Positions 1-6,913 of a stretch of 64,000 nucleotides of DNA are shown one piece after another. Each line of letters begins with the position of its first letter. Position 1 is the stretch's first letter. The DNA is taken from NCBI RefSeq assembly GCF_000281715.2, contig NZ_CP124576.1:565501-629500 (forward strand), read 5' to 3'. Position numbers and translations under genes: made by a program. The notes below the pieces were generated by a model, which saw only the letters and a program-made list of their open reading frames with translations, ran no database searches and had not been told where the DNA came from. The DNA is from Sphingobium sp. AP49 (GTDB lineage Bacteria > Pseudomonadota > Alphaproteobacteria > Sphingomonadales > Sphingomonadaceae).

Positions 1-473
1 CCCACGGCGCCCGCGACATGATAGCAATAGCGCAGCATGTCGGCCTCGCTGCGCGGCCGCCAGTCACGCGCGTCGAGCGCAAATCCCTCCAGCAGGTCAT
101 GGGCAAAGCGGTGCGGGATCGCGCATTCGCGCATGACGACGCCAAAGCCGTCAAAGGCCGGGTCGCCGGTCGGATCGCCGCGCAGCGCCGCATCGGTCAG
201 CACCCGCAGCGTCGACAGCCGCGCCTGCCCGTCGGCAACGCCCCGCATCGTCCCGCCATGGTCCTGCCCATCGGCGATATCGTCGCATTTGCGGCACCAG
301 GCATAGAGCAGCCAGGCCCGCTCGCGCGTCACTCGGTCGAACAGCTTCGACGCCATGGCAAAGCTTTTGGAACCCCGCGCGATGCTGTCGCGGGCATGGG
401 CGACCAGGGCGGGGCGATTCCATTCTCCCCTCCTGCCTGCGGGAGGGGCCGGGGGAGGGCCTGTTAAGTCCAT
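1..473 (-). CDS. crtB: Phytoene synthase CrtB, N-terminal part, cut by the window edge
   Basis: Squalene/phytoene synthase family; condenses two geranylgeranyl diphosphates to phytoene, the first committed carotenoid step. The minus-strand frame reads ARDSIARGSKSFAMASKLF, then RERAWLLYAWCRKCDDIADG, which holds the first Asp-rich prenyl-diphosphate/Mg binding motif (DDIAD). The protein runs off the left edge, so the second Asp motif is not visible. The start is uncertain. The first in-frame ATG is at 473, but it would translate one arm of an intergenic inverted repeat (422-523). An out-of-frame ATG lies at about 418, where I would expect the protein to begin. Downstream of the LOG gene and crtI on the same strand. 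Identity is secure; the start codon is not. Confidence 0.9.
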   Translation of the reverse strand, partial: MDLTGPPPAPPAGRRGEWNRPALVAHARDSIARGSKSFAMASKLFDRVTRERAWLLYAWCRKCDDIADGQDHGGTMRGVADGQARLSTLRVLTDAALRGDPTGDPAFDGFGVVMRECAIPHRFAHDLLEGFALDARDWRPRSEADMLRYCYHVAGAV

Positions 474-523
474 GAAGCGGACATGCCCTCCCCAAACCCC
501 TCCCGCAAGCGGGAGGGGAATAT
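422..523. repeat. REP-like intergenic inverted repeat between the LOG gene and crtB
   Basis: Two GC-rich arms of about 42 bases (422-463 and 481-523) are near-perfect reverse complements, sharing the core CCCTCCCGCAGGC/GCGGGAGGGG and flanked by TTCTC/GAATA. The spacer is about 17 bases. Each arm also contains a smaller hairpin (CCTCCCGC/GCGGGAGG). This is the architecture of bacterial REP/BIME-type palindromes. The left arm runs into the apparent 5' end of crtB. It may act as an RNA stem limiting read-through from the LOG gene, or be a non-autonomous mobile palindrome; the sequence alone does not decide. Confidence 0.75.
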
Positions 524-527
524 TATT

Positions 528-1112
528 TCAGAGCCGTGCGGCCTTCATCGCGAAGATCGTCTCATGCGGCTTATACGCGGCCATCTGGTCCAGCAGCGCC
601 TCGATGCTGTCATCATGGATCATGATGCCGGCATGCTGCGGCCGGATGAAGCCGGCGTCCACCATCTGCCGGTTGAAACCGATCAGCTGGTCATAGAAGC
701 CCGCGACGTTGAGCAGGCCGACCGGCTTGTTGTGATAGCCCAGCTGCGCCCAGCTGATCGCTTCCCACAGCTCGTCCATCGTGCCGACGCCGCCCGGAAT
801 GGTGACGAAGCCGTCCGACAGGTCGGTGAAGAACTGCTTGCGCTGGTGCATGGTCTCGACCACGTGCAGTTCGGTGCAGCCGCGATGCGCGACTTCGGCG
901 CCGACCAGCGCCTCGGGGATCACGCCGATCACCTCGCCGCCCGCTTCCAGCGCCGCGTCCGCCACCGCGCCCATCAGGCCCAGCCGCCCGCCGCCATAGA
1001 CGACGCCGATGCCGCGCTGTGCCAGGGTACGGCCGACATGGCGCGCCGCGTCGATATAGGTGAGGTCGGCCGGCGTCGCCGAACCGCAATAAACAGCCAG
1101 TCTTTTCATCAT
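528..1112 (-). CDS. LOG family protein (TIGR00730, Rossmann fold nucleotide hydrolase)
   Basis: 194 residues, the usual length for the LOG/TIGR00730 family. These proteins remove the ribose 5'-phosphate from cytokinin nucleotides or, in many bacteria, hydrolyse AMP and related nucleotides. The diagnostic motif PGGVGTMDELWE (PGGxGTxxE) is present, as is the N-terminal GGGRLGLMGAVA nucleotide-binding turn. It lies between crtI (29 bases upstream) and crtB on the same strand, so it is probably co-transcribed with the carotenoid genes. No link of this family to carotenoid chemistry is visible; its presence may be positional only. The true substrate cannot be read from sequence. Confidence 0.88.
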   Translation of the reverse strand: MMKRLAVYCGSATPADLTYIDAARHVGRTLAQRGIGVVYGGGRLGLMGAVADAALEAGGEVIGVIPEALVGAEVAHRGCTELHVVETMHQRKQFFTDLSDGFVTIPGGVGTMDELWEAISWAQLGYHNKPVGLLNVAGFYDQLIGFNRQMVDAGFIRPQHAGIMIHDDSIEALLDQMAAYKPHETIFAMKAARL

Positions 1113-1140
1113 CTTCCAGTCCCGAAGCGTCGCGCGCTCC

Positions 1141-2622
1141 TCAAGCCATGTCCTGCAGCATCAGCGCCGCGGTCGCCTTGGCGCTGCCCACCACGCCGGG
1201 GATGCCCGCGCCGGGATGGGTGCCGGCCCCTACCAGATAAAGGTTGGGAATGACATCGTCGCGATTATGGGCGCGGAACCAGGCGCTTTGGGTCAGCAGC
1301 GGCTCCAGGCTGAAGCCGCTGCCCAGATGGGCATTGAGATCGCGGCCGAAATCGGTGGGCGCATAATGAAACTGGGTCACGATGCGCGACCGGATGTCGG
1401 GGATCAGCCGATGCTGGATCTCGTCCAGGATACGCTCGGCATAGGCCGGCGCGAAGCGGTCCCAGTCGATCGGCAGCTTGCCCATGTGCGGTACCGGGGC
1501 GAGTGCATAGAAGGTCGAATGTCCTTCCGGCGCCATCGACGGGTCGGTCACGGTCGGGTGATGCAGATAGAGCGAGAAATCGGCCGGCAGCACGCCATGG
1601 CTGTAGATATCGGTCAGCAGCCCCTCATAGCGCGGGCCGAACAGGATCATATGGTGCGGGATGCCCGGCCAACTACCCTTGATGCCGAAATGCAGCACGA
1701 ACAGGCTGGGCGACCATTTCTTGTGCTGCAGCTTTTCCGCCTGCTTCTGTCCGCGCGGATGATGGCCCAGCAGGTCGCGATAGCTGTGCATCAGGTCGCC
1801 ATTGCTGGCGATCGCATCCGCCTCCCCGCGCCAGCCCGACGCGGTGCGCACCGCCACCGCCCGGTCGCCATGGGTCTCGATCTCGACGACGGCATCGCCC
1901 AGCCGCAGCACGCCGCCCAGCCGCTCGAAATGGGTCGCCATGCCCTGCACCAGCCGATTGGTCCCGCCCTTGGCGAACCACACCCCGCCATCCTTCTCCA
2001 GCTTGTGGATCAGGGCATAGATGCCGCTGGTCGTCATCGGATTGCCGCCGACCAGCAGGCTGTGGAAGGACAAAGCCTGGCGCAGCTTCTCATCCTTCAC
2101 ATGGCTCGACACGATCGAATAGACCGATCGCCAGGCCTGATATTTGGCCAGGCTTGGCCCCGCCTTGATCATCGAGGCGAAATCGAGAAAGGCAACCGAG
2201 CCGAGCTTGCGATAGCCCTCCTCGTACACGCCGTCAGCATAGTCGAGGAACCGCTCATAGCCCGCGACATCCTCGGGATTGAGCTTGGCGATCTGCGCGC
2301 GCAGTGCCAACTCGTCATTGGAATAGTCGAAATTGGTGCCGTCACGCCAGTTGAGCCGGTAGAAGGGCGATACCGGTACCAGGCTGACATCCTGCGCCAT
2401 GTCATGGCCCGACAGGCGCCACAGTTCGGCGAGGCAGGCGGGGTCGGTGATGACCGTCGGACCCGCGTCGAAGGTGAAGCCGTCCTTCTCCCACATATAG
2501 GCGCGGCCACCCGGCCGGTCGCGCGCCTCGATCAGGGTGGTCGCCACCCCGGCCGACTGCAGCCGGATGGCCAGCGCCAGGCCGCCAAAGCCGGCGCCGA
2601 TGACAATCGCTTTCCGCTCCAT
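1141..2622 (-). CDS. crtI: Phytoene desaturase CrtI
   Basis: 493 residues. FAD-dependent enzyme that desaturates phytoene, usually to lycopene in Gram-negative bacteria. The N-terminus MERKAIVIGAGFGGLALA carries the dinucleotide-binding GxGxxG (residues 9-14), followed by EARDRPGGRAYMWEKDGF and FDAGPTVITDP, both typical of CrtI. The C-terminus ends with the family motif NLYLVGAGTHPGAGIPGVVGSA. I chose the ATG at 2622 rather than an upstream in-frame ATG because it puts the Rossmann motif at the very N-terminus and overlaps the crtY stop in a TGATG junction, which suggests translational coupling to crtY. Product feeds CrtY. Confidence 0.96.
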   Translation of the reverse strand: MERKAIVIGAGFGGLALAIRLQSAGVATTLIEARDRPGGRAYMWEKDGFTFDAGPTVITDPACLAELWRLSGHDMAQDVSLVPVSPFYRLNWRDGTNFDYSNDELALRAQIAKLNPEDVAGYERFLDYADGVYEEGYRKLGSVAFLDFASMIKAGPSLAKYQAWRSVYSIVSSHVKDEKLRQALSFHSLLVGGNPMTTSGIYALIHKLEKDGGVWFAKGGTNRLVQGMATHFERLGGVLRLGDAVVEIETHGDRAVAVRTASGWRGEADAIASNGDLMHSYRDLLGHHPRGQKQAEKLQHKKWSPSLFVLHFGIKGSWPGIPHHMILFGPRYEGLLTDIYSHGVLPADFSLYLHHPTVTDPSMAPEGHSTFYALAPVPHMGKLPIDWDRFAPAYAERILDEIQHRLIPDIRSRIVTQFHYAPTDFGRDLNAHLGSGFSLEPLLTQSAWFRAHNRDDVIPNLYLVGAGTHPGAGIPGVVGSAKATAALMLQDMA

Positions 2623-3770
2623 CAGGCGGGTGGGTTCAACAATGCGCGCATGGCGCCCCTTATGCGCACGGGTGGACGCCCGCACAAGATGCGGATGCGA
2701 TCGGCGATGGTCGATCGCCCGGCATAGAAGCGCTGGATCAGCGCCGGCCGCAACCGATAGAAGCGCGCAAAGATGCGCCAGCGCTGGTCCGGCGCCGCAG
2801 CGCCGAAGAGCATTCGGCCAAGCAGCCGATAATAAAGCCCCTTCTTCCAGTGCGCCGCAGCATAGGTCCGCGTCGCCGCCGGCAGGCCCTTCAAGGGCTG
2901 CTCCACCAGCCAGGCCGCGAATCGGACGGCATCGGGCAGCGAGTAACCGGTCATCGGCTGGAACAGCCCAGCCTTCACCCCGGCCCGCGCCATCGGGTCA
3001 TCGACCGGCCAGTATCGATCGAAATCGCCGCCATGCACCACCGGCAGCACGCCGCTCTCGCTGTGGATAAGTTTCTCCACCTGCCAGCCCTGCGCCTGCG
3101 CATAGGCGGCGATCCGGTCCGCGATTCCCGCTGCGTCCAGTTCCGGCTCGTCGCTATAATAGGTGTCCTCGACAAAGATCGTCCGGGCATCGCGCGGCAG
3201 CAGATAGACGAAGCGATAGCCGTCGATCTGTTCGACCGTCGCGTCCATGATGATCGGCCGCGCGATCCCGTGCGGCTGCGCCAGCCGCAGCGTCTGCCCG
3301 ACGAATTTCTGCCAACCGCAACGCAGCGCCGACAGGTCGCCCGCCCCGCGCGCGTCGATCATCGCATGGGCGTTGATCCGCCGCCCGTCCTCCAGCATCA
3401 GAGATTGCCGGCCGATCGCTGCCACGCGCGCGCCGGTCAGCAGCCGATCGCCCAGCGCCGCCCGCACATGCGCGTCGAGGCGGGGGGAGGCGATGCTGTT
3501 ATAGGGTGTGTCGAGCTGCCGCCGATAGCCGGGAAAGCGCACTTCATGCCCCTGCGACCAGCGGCTGCTGACCAGCGGATCGATCAGCCAGCGATCGCGC
3601 GCTTCGACATCGCCGTCGAAGAAGGACCAGATATGATTGCCACCGACATGATCGGCCTGCTCGATCAACAGGATGCGCGTACCCGGCCGCCGATCGGCAA
3701 AGGCAAGCGCGATCAGCCCCCCGGCAAGGCCCCCGCCCATAATCGCAAGATCGCATTCCAGATCAGCCAC
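2622..3770 (-). CDS. crtY: Lycopene beta-cyclase CrtY
   Basis: 382 residues, normal for proteobacterial CrtY. Cyclises both ends of lycopene to give beta-carotene; FAD/NADPH-bound, membrane-associated. Evidence is the N-terminal MGGGLAGGLIALAFADR (GxGxxG-type fold, residues 11-27), the GGNHIWSFF segment characteristic of CrtY, and a conserved middle with FVYLLPRDARTIFVEDTYYS. It is the first gene of the crtY-crtI-LOG-crtB run and shares one base with the crtI start. Hydroxylase genes (crtZ, crtG) that would lead on to zeaxanthin or nostoxanthin are not in the window. Confidence 0.95.
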   Translation of the reverse strand: MADLECDLAIMGGGLAGGLIALAFADRRPGTRILLIEQADHVGGNHIWSFFDGDVEARDRWLIDPLVSSRWSQGHEVRFPGYRRQLDTPYNSIASPRLDAHVRAALGDRLLTGARVAAIGRQSLMLEDGRRINAHAMIDARGAGDLSALRCGWQKFVGQTLRLAQPHGIARPIIMDATVEQIDGYRFVYLLPRDARTIFVEDTYYSDEPELDAAGIADRIAAYAQAQGWQVEKLIHSESGVLPVVHGGDFDRYWPVDDPMARAGVKAGLFQPMTGYSLPDAVRFAAWLVEQPLKGLPAATRTYAAAHWKKGLYYRLLGRMLFGAAAPDQRWRIFARFYRLRPALIQRFYAGRSTIADRIRILCGRPPVRIRGAMRALLNPPA

Positions 3771-3923
3771 CCTCCCCTGTTAGCGACGCCGACACCAAAG
3801 GCAAAGCGGGACGGACAGGCGCTACGGCTGAGAAGGGGGCTTCCCGACCGCTCGCCGATCCCGCCACGCCAGCCGAAATCGTTGAGATGACAGATTAAGG
3901 TGGAGAGCCGTCATTCCCTCTCT

Positions 3924-3958
3924 CTCCGCGCGTCCGGGCGATTCATTTTCGCGCGGAG
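3924..3958. repeat. Inverted repeat in the crtY-amtB intergenic region
   Basis: CTCCGCGCG at 3924-3932 pairs perfectly with CGCGCGGAG at 3950-3958, with a 17-base loop. It is the first of several palindromic units in the 620-base stretch 3771-4393, which contains no convincing gene on either strand. Confidence 0.6.
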
Positions 3959-4012
3959 CCGCGGAGAAGATAAAAGGGGCAGGAGAGAGTTGGCGTTCCG
4001 CCATTTCACCAA

Positions 4013-4103
4013 CGTCATGCTGAACTTGTTTCAGCATCTATCAGGCCCAACAGGCCATTGGCGCATTAGGAAAAATGGACCCGGAAACAAGTTCAGGGTG
4101 ACG
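4013..4103. repeat. Intergenic inverted repeat, CTGAACTTGTTTC family
   Basis: The arm CGTCATGCTGAACTTGTTTC (from 4013) is mirrored by GGAAACAAGTTCAGGGTGACG (to 4103). The 13-base core CTGAACTTGTTTC is perfectly inverted and the outer CGTCA/TGACG ends are retained. A solitary half (CGTCATGCTGAACTTG) recurs at about 37210, between ctpA and dsbB, showing this is a dispersed family. Confidence 0.7.
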
Positions 4104-4150
4104 ATGATGGTGAGGGCAACTTCCGGTTGCCAGCCGCCATCCCTATATCC

Positions 4151-4231
4151 TTCATGCCGGGCGTGACCCGGCATCCCGCTTGTCCTCGCAACAGATAAAG
4201 AAGCGGGACCCCGGCTTGAGGCCGGGGTGAC
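4151..4231. repeat. Intergenic inverted repeat, CCGGCATCCCGCTT family
   Basis: The left arm (TCATGCCGGGCGTGACCCGG, then CATCCCGCTT) is mirrored by AAGCGGGACCCCGGCTTGAG plus GCCGGGGTGACGG. The loop is about 20 bases. Each arm contains its own small hairpin (GCCGGG/CCCGGC). The unit is similar in size and organisation to the preceding repeat but different in sequence. The rest of the region to 4354 shows only one further small hairpin, GGTAC/GTACC at about 4301-4315. Confidence 0.7.
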
Positions 4232-4354
4232 GGTGGGGGGTGGCCCTTGCCGGACCCGCCAGGTTCGATCTCGCCATCTGCCCGGTGGATAAAAATAGGG
4301 CCGGTACTTTCGTACCGACCCCAAGGCATGTTCGCAGGAGGAACAAGGTGAGGC

Positions 4355-4385
4355 GGGCGGCCCTTGCCCGTTTGGCGGGCCGCCC
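4355..4385 (-). terminator. Probable terminator hairpin after amtB
   Basis: GGGCGGCCC (4355-4363) and GGGCCGCCC (4377-4385) form a perfect 9-bp GC stem with a 13-base loop, 8 bases past the amtB stop. There is no T-run, so it may be a transcript-end stabiliser rather than a canonical intrinsic terminator. Confidence 0.55.
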
Positions 4386-4393
4386 TGCCAATC

Positions 4394-5740
4394 TCAGTAA
4401 TTATAGGCGCGCTCGCCATGTTCGCCGAGGTCGAGGCCTTCATATTCGACCTCCTGGCTGACCCGCAGGCCGGTGATGGCCTTGGCGATGAAGATAGCGA
4501 TGGCGGTGCCGATCGAGGCCCAGATGATGGTCACGGCGACCGCTTCGATCTGGACGAGCAGCTTGGCGCCGATTTCATAATCTTCCGCGCCGGGACCACC
4601 CAGGGCGGGCGAGTAGACGATCGCGGTGCCGATGGCGCCGATCATGCCGCCGATGCCGTGGATGCCGAAGGCGTCCAGGCTGTCGTCATAGCCAAGCTTG
4701 GGCTTGAGCACGGTGACGGCATAGAAGCAGACGATCGAGGCGACGGCGCCCAGGACGATCGCACCGAACGGACCCGAGTTGCCGGCGGCCGGCGTGACCG
4801 CGACGAGGCCGGCGATGATGCCCGAGCAGAAGCCCAGAGCCGAACCCTTGTGGCCATTGACCTTTTCGGCAAGCATCCAGAACAGACCGGCCGATGCGGT
4901 GGCGACGAAGGTGTTGATCATCGCGAGAGCCGCCGAGCCATTGGCTTCGAGTGCCGAACCGGCGTTGAAGCCGAACCAGCCGACCCACAGCAGGCCGGTG
5001 CCGACGGCGGTCAGCGTCAGGCTGTGCGGGGCCATCGGTTCCTTGGGATAGCCGATACGCTTGCCCAGGATGATGCAGGCCACCAGAGCCGAAACGCCCG
5101 CATTGATGTGGACGACGGTACCGCCCGCGAAATCGAGCGCGCCGGCCTTGAAGAAATAGCCCGAAGCGGCCCAGACCATGTGCGCGATCGGGAAATAGAC
5201 GATCGTCAGCCACACGGCGGCAAAGACCATCACGGCCGAGAATTTGATGCGTTCGACCACCGAACCCAGCACCAGCGCGACGGTGATCGCGGCGAAGGTC
5301 ATCTGGAAGGAGACGAAGACATATTCCGGGATCTCGACGCCGGCGGTGAAGGTTGCGGCCTGCGAAGCGGGCGTGATGCCCTTCAGGAAGGCCTTGTCGA
5401 AGGTCGAGATGAAGTTGGAGAGGCCGCTGGTATAATCGGGGCCGAAGGCCATCGAATAGCCATACATGACCCAGATCAGCATGGCGAGACAGGCGGCGGC
5501 GCCGATCTGCGTCATCACCGAGAGCATGTTCTTGCTGCGGACGAGACCGCCATAGAACAGGGCGAGGCCCGGCAGGATCATCGCCAGGACCAGGATGGTC
5601 GAGGTCATCATCCAGGCGGTATCGCCCTTGTCCACGGTCGCGGCCGGCGCGGCCGCGTCCTGTGCCCAGGCGGGCAGCGCGGCGAACAGCGAGAGGCCAC
5701 CAGCCCCCAGCGCGCCGCAGAATTTCTTGGAAAAGGTCAT
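4394..5740 (-). CDS. amtB: Ammonium transporter AmtB
   Basis: 448 residues; Amt/MEP/Rh family channel for NH4+/NH3 in the inner membrane. The first about 26 residues form a cleavable signal (SLFAALPAWAQ), as in other Gram-negative AmtB proteins, followed by the ALFYGGLVRSKNMLSV segment and the usual series of about 11 membrane spans. The ATG at 5740 was chosen because a polypurine Shine-Dalgarno (AAGAAGGGGGG) lies just upstream and it starts the signal peptide; the open frame extends further upstream only through glnK. The 13-base gap to glnK indicates one operon, consistent with GlnK plugging the AmtB pore under nitrogen excess. Expression should be sigma-54 dependent through the promoter at 6126-6141. 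Confidence 0.96.
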   Translation of the reverse strand: MTFSKKFCGALGAGGLSLFAALPAWAQDAAAPAATVDKGDTAWMMTSTILVLAMILPGLALFYGGLVRSKNMLSVMTQIGAAACLAMLIWVMYGYSMAFGPDYTSGLSNFISTFDKAFLKGITPASQAATFTAGVEIPEYVFVSFQMTFAAITVALVLGSVVERIKFSAVMVFAAVWLTIVYFPIAHMVWAASGYFFKAGALDFAGGTVVHINAGVSALVACIILGKRIGYPKEPMAPHSLTLTAVGTGLLWVGWFGFNAGSALEANGSAALAMINTFVATASAGLFWMLAEKVNGHKGSALGFCSGIIAGLVAVTPAAGNSGPFGAIVLGAVASIVCFYAVTVLKPKLGYDDSLDAFGIHGIGGMIGAIGTAIVYSPALGGPGAEDYEIGAKLLVQIEAVAVTIIWASIGTAIAIFIAKAITGLRVSQEVEYEGLDLGEHGERAYNY

Positions 5741-5753
5741 TATTCCCCCCTTC

Positions 5754-6092
5754 TTACAGCGCGGTTTCGCCGGTCTCGCCGGTGCGGATGCGCACGGCCT
5801 GGCCGACATCGAGGACGAAGATCTTGCCATCGCCGATGGCGCCCGAATTGGCGGCGGCCTGCGTCGCTTCCACCACGCGCGGCGCGAGGTCGTCATCGCA
5901 GACCACCTCGATCTTGATCTTGGGAACCATGTTGGTGGAATATTCGGCGCCGCGATAGATTTCGGTCTGGCCCTTCTGGCGACCAAAGCCCTTCACTTCG
6001 CTGACCGTCATACCGGCGATGCCAAGCGAGGAAAGAGCCTCGCGGACATCGTCAAGCTTGAACGGCTTGATGATAGCCATGACAAGTTTCAT
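5754..6092 (-). CDS. glnK: Nitrogen regulatory PII protein GlnK
   Basis: 112 residues, exactly PII length. Trimeric signalling protein that binds ATP/ADP/2-oxoglutarate and blocks AmtB when nitrogen is abundant. The T-loop reads KGFGRQKGQTEIYRGAEY with the uridylylation site Tyr51 present. The C-terminal signature GDGKIFVLDVGQAVRIRTGETG is also present. Linkage to amtB identifies it as GlnK rather than GlnB. The start at 6092 fits the universal MKLVMAIIKPFKLDDV N-terminus. The sigma-54 promoter upstream implies control by NtrC-type activators. Confidence 0.96.
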   Translation of the reverse strand: MKLVMAIIKPFKLDDVREALSSLGIAGMTVSEVKGFGRQKGQTEIYRGAEYSTNMVPKIKIEVVCDDDLAPRVVEATQAAANSGAIGDGKIFVLDVGQAVRIRTGETGETAL

Positions 6093-6125
6093 GTCGCCCC
6101 CTTATTTGGTGTGCGGACGACTACC

Positions 6126-6141
6126 AGCAAGAGGCGTGCCA
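6126..6141 (-). promoter_or_regulatory. Sigma-54 (-24/-12) promoter of glnK-amtB
   Basis: The minus strand reads TGGCACGCCTCTTGCT, a full match to the sigma-54 consensus TGGCACR-N4-TTGCW with invariant GG and GC at the correct spacing. It lies 33 bases upstream of the glnK start, so transcription would begin near 6115. An imperfect dyad TGTGCA-GA-TGCGCA at 6205-6218 lies at a distance where an enhancer could be, but it does not fit the usual NtrC spacing. Confidence 0.9.
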
Positions 6142-6248
6142 ATTTGCTAATGACGCATTAACGCGGAATTTCCACTAGGGGAGATTGTTGCGCCGCCGAA
6201 AAAATGTGCAGATGCGCAGGCGTGCCTAAAAAACAGGCATGTTCCCGC

Positions 6249-6824
6249 CTACCATTGCGATCCTTCGACGACCGCTGCCGCCTCGGCGGGCAGGGTGGCG
6301 CGGCCGAGCGCGGCGTTGCGATGAGGGAAACGGCCAAAGCGCGCGATGGTTGCGTGATGTTGGCGCGCGAAGTCGAGCGACTGGACGTCGCCGGCGCCCT
6401 CGAACAGCGCTAGCGACAGTTCCTGGTCGGCCAGATCCTCACTATGCTGGAAGGGCATGTAGAAGAAGAGCCGGCCAGCGCCGCCGATCTGGACGTCATA
6501 GCCCAGAGCAATGGCGCCGCGCGCCACATTACGGGCGAGCCCGTCGCTGGCAAAAGCCTGCGCCTGGCCGCGGAACATGTTGCGGGGCAATTGGTCGAAC
6601 AGCAGCACGGCGGCGAGGGCATCGTCGGCGCGGTCGAGGAAGGTTTCGGGGGCAAATGCCCGCTTTTCGTTCCACAGGACGGCAAACCGATCGACGCAAT
6701 GCTGGTCGAGCGCCGGATCATGGCTGTACCAGCCTTTCTCGCCCACCTGGTTGAACCAGAAGTCGAGCAGGGCGGCCGCCCAGTCGGCGGTCACGGCATC
6801 ATGGCTGTCGGTCAGCATGTTCAT
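6249..6824 (-). CDS. DUF924 family protein
   Basis: 191 residues, normal for DUF924, an all-helical TPR-like family of unknown function. Recognised by LDFWFNQVGEKGWYSHDPALD, LLFDQLPRNMFRGQAQAFASD, FYMPFQHSEDLADQ and FGRFPHRNAALGR, all characteristic. No catalytic role is established. The start could be the first Met or the Met two codons in. It is transcribed towards glnK and ends about 110 bases before the sigma-54 promoter. Confidence 0.88.
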   Translation of the reverse strand: MNMLTDSHDAVTADWAAALLDFWFNQVGEKGWYSHDPALDQHCVDRFAVLWNEKRAFAPETFLDRADDALAAVLLFDQLPRNMFRGQAQAFASDGLARNVARGAIALGYDVQIGGAGRLFFYMPFQHSEDLADQELSLALFEGAGDVQSLDFARQHHATIARFGRFPHRNAALGRATLPAEAAAVVEGSQW

Positions 6825-6913
6825 GACCTTGATAAGTGCCGGAAAAGGCCAAGGGTTCCTCGGCCCGTGGCAGCGCTGCGTCAGCTTGCCGCGCTACCAC
6901 GGAGCGGAGCGGG

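Noticed and set aside
1216..2727. Long plus-strand open frame of about 500 codons antisense to crtI
   Set aside because: It is the mirror of a well-supported gene; its protein is Arg/His/Gln/Asp-rich, with no domain, and reflects high GC content.
4364..5917. Plus-strand open frame antisense to amtB
   Set aside because: Asp/Gly/Glu/Arg-rich, no domain; amtB is unmistakable on the other strand.
6205..6218. Dyad TGTGCA-GA-TGCGCA as an NtrC site for glnK
   Set aside because: Spacer is 2 bases instead of about 5, and one half is imperfect.
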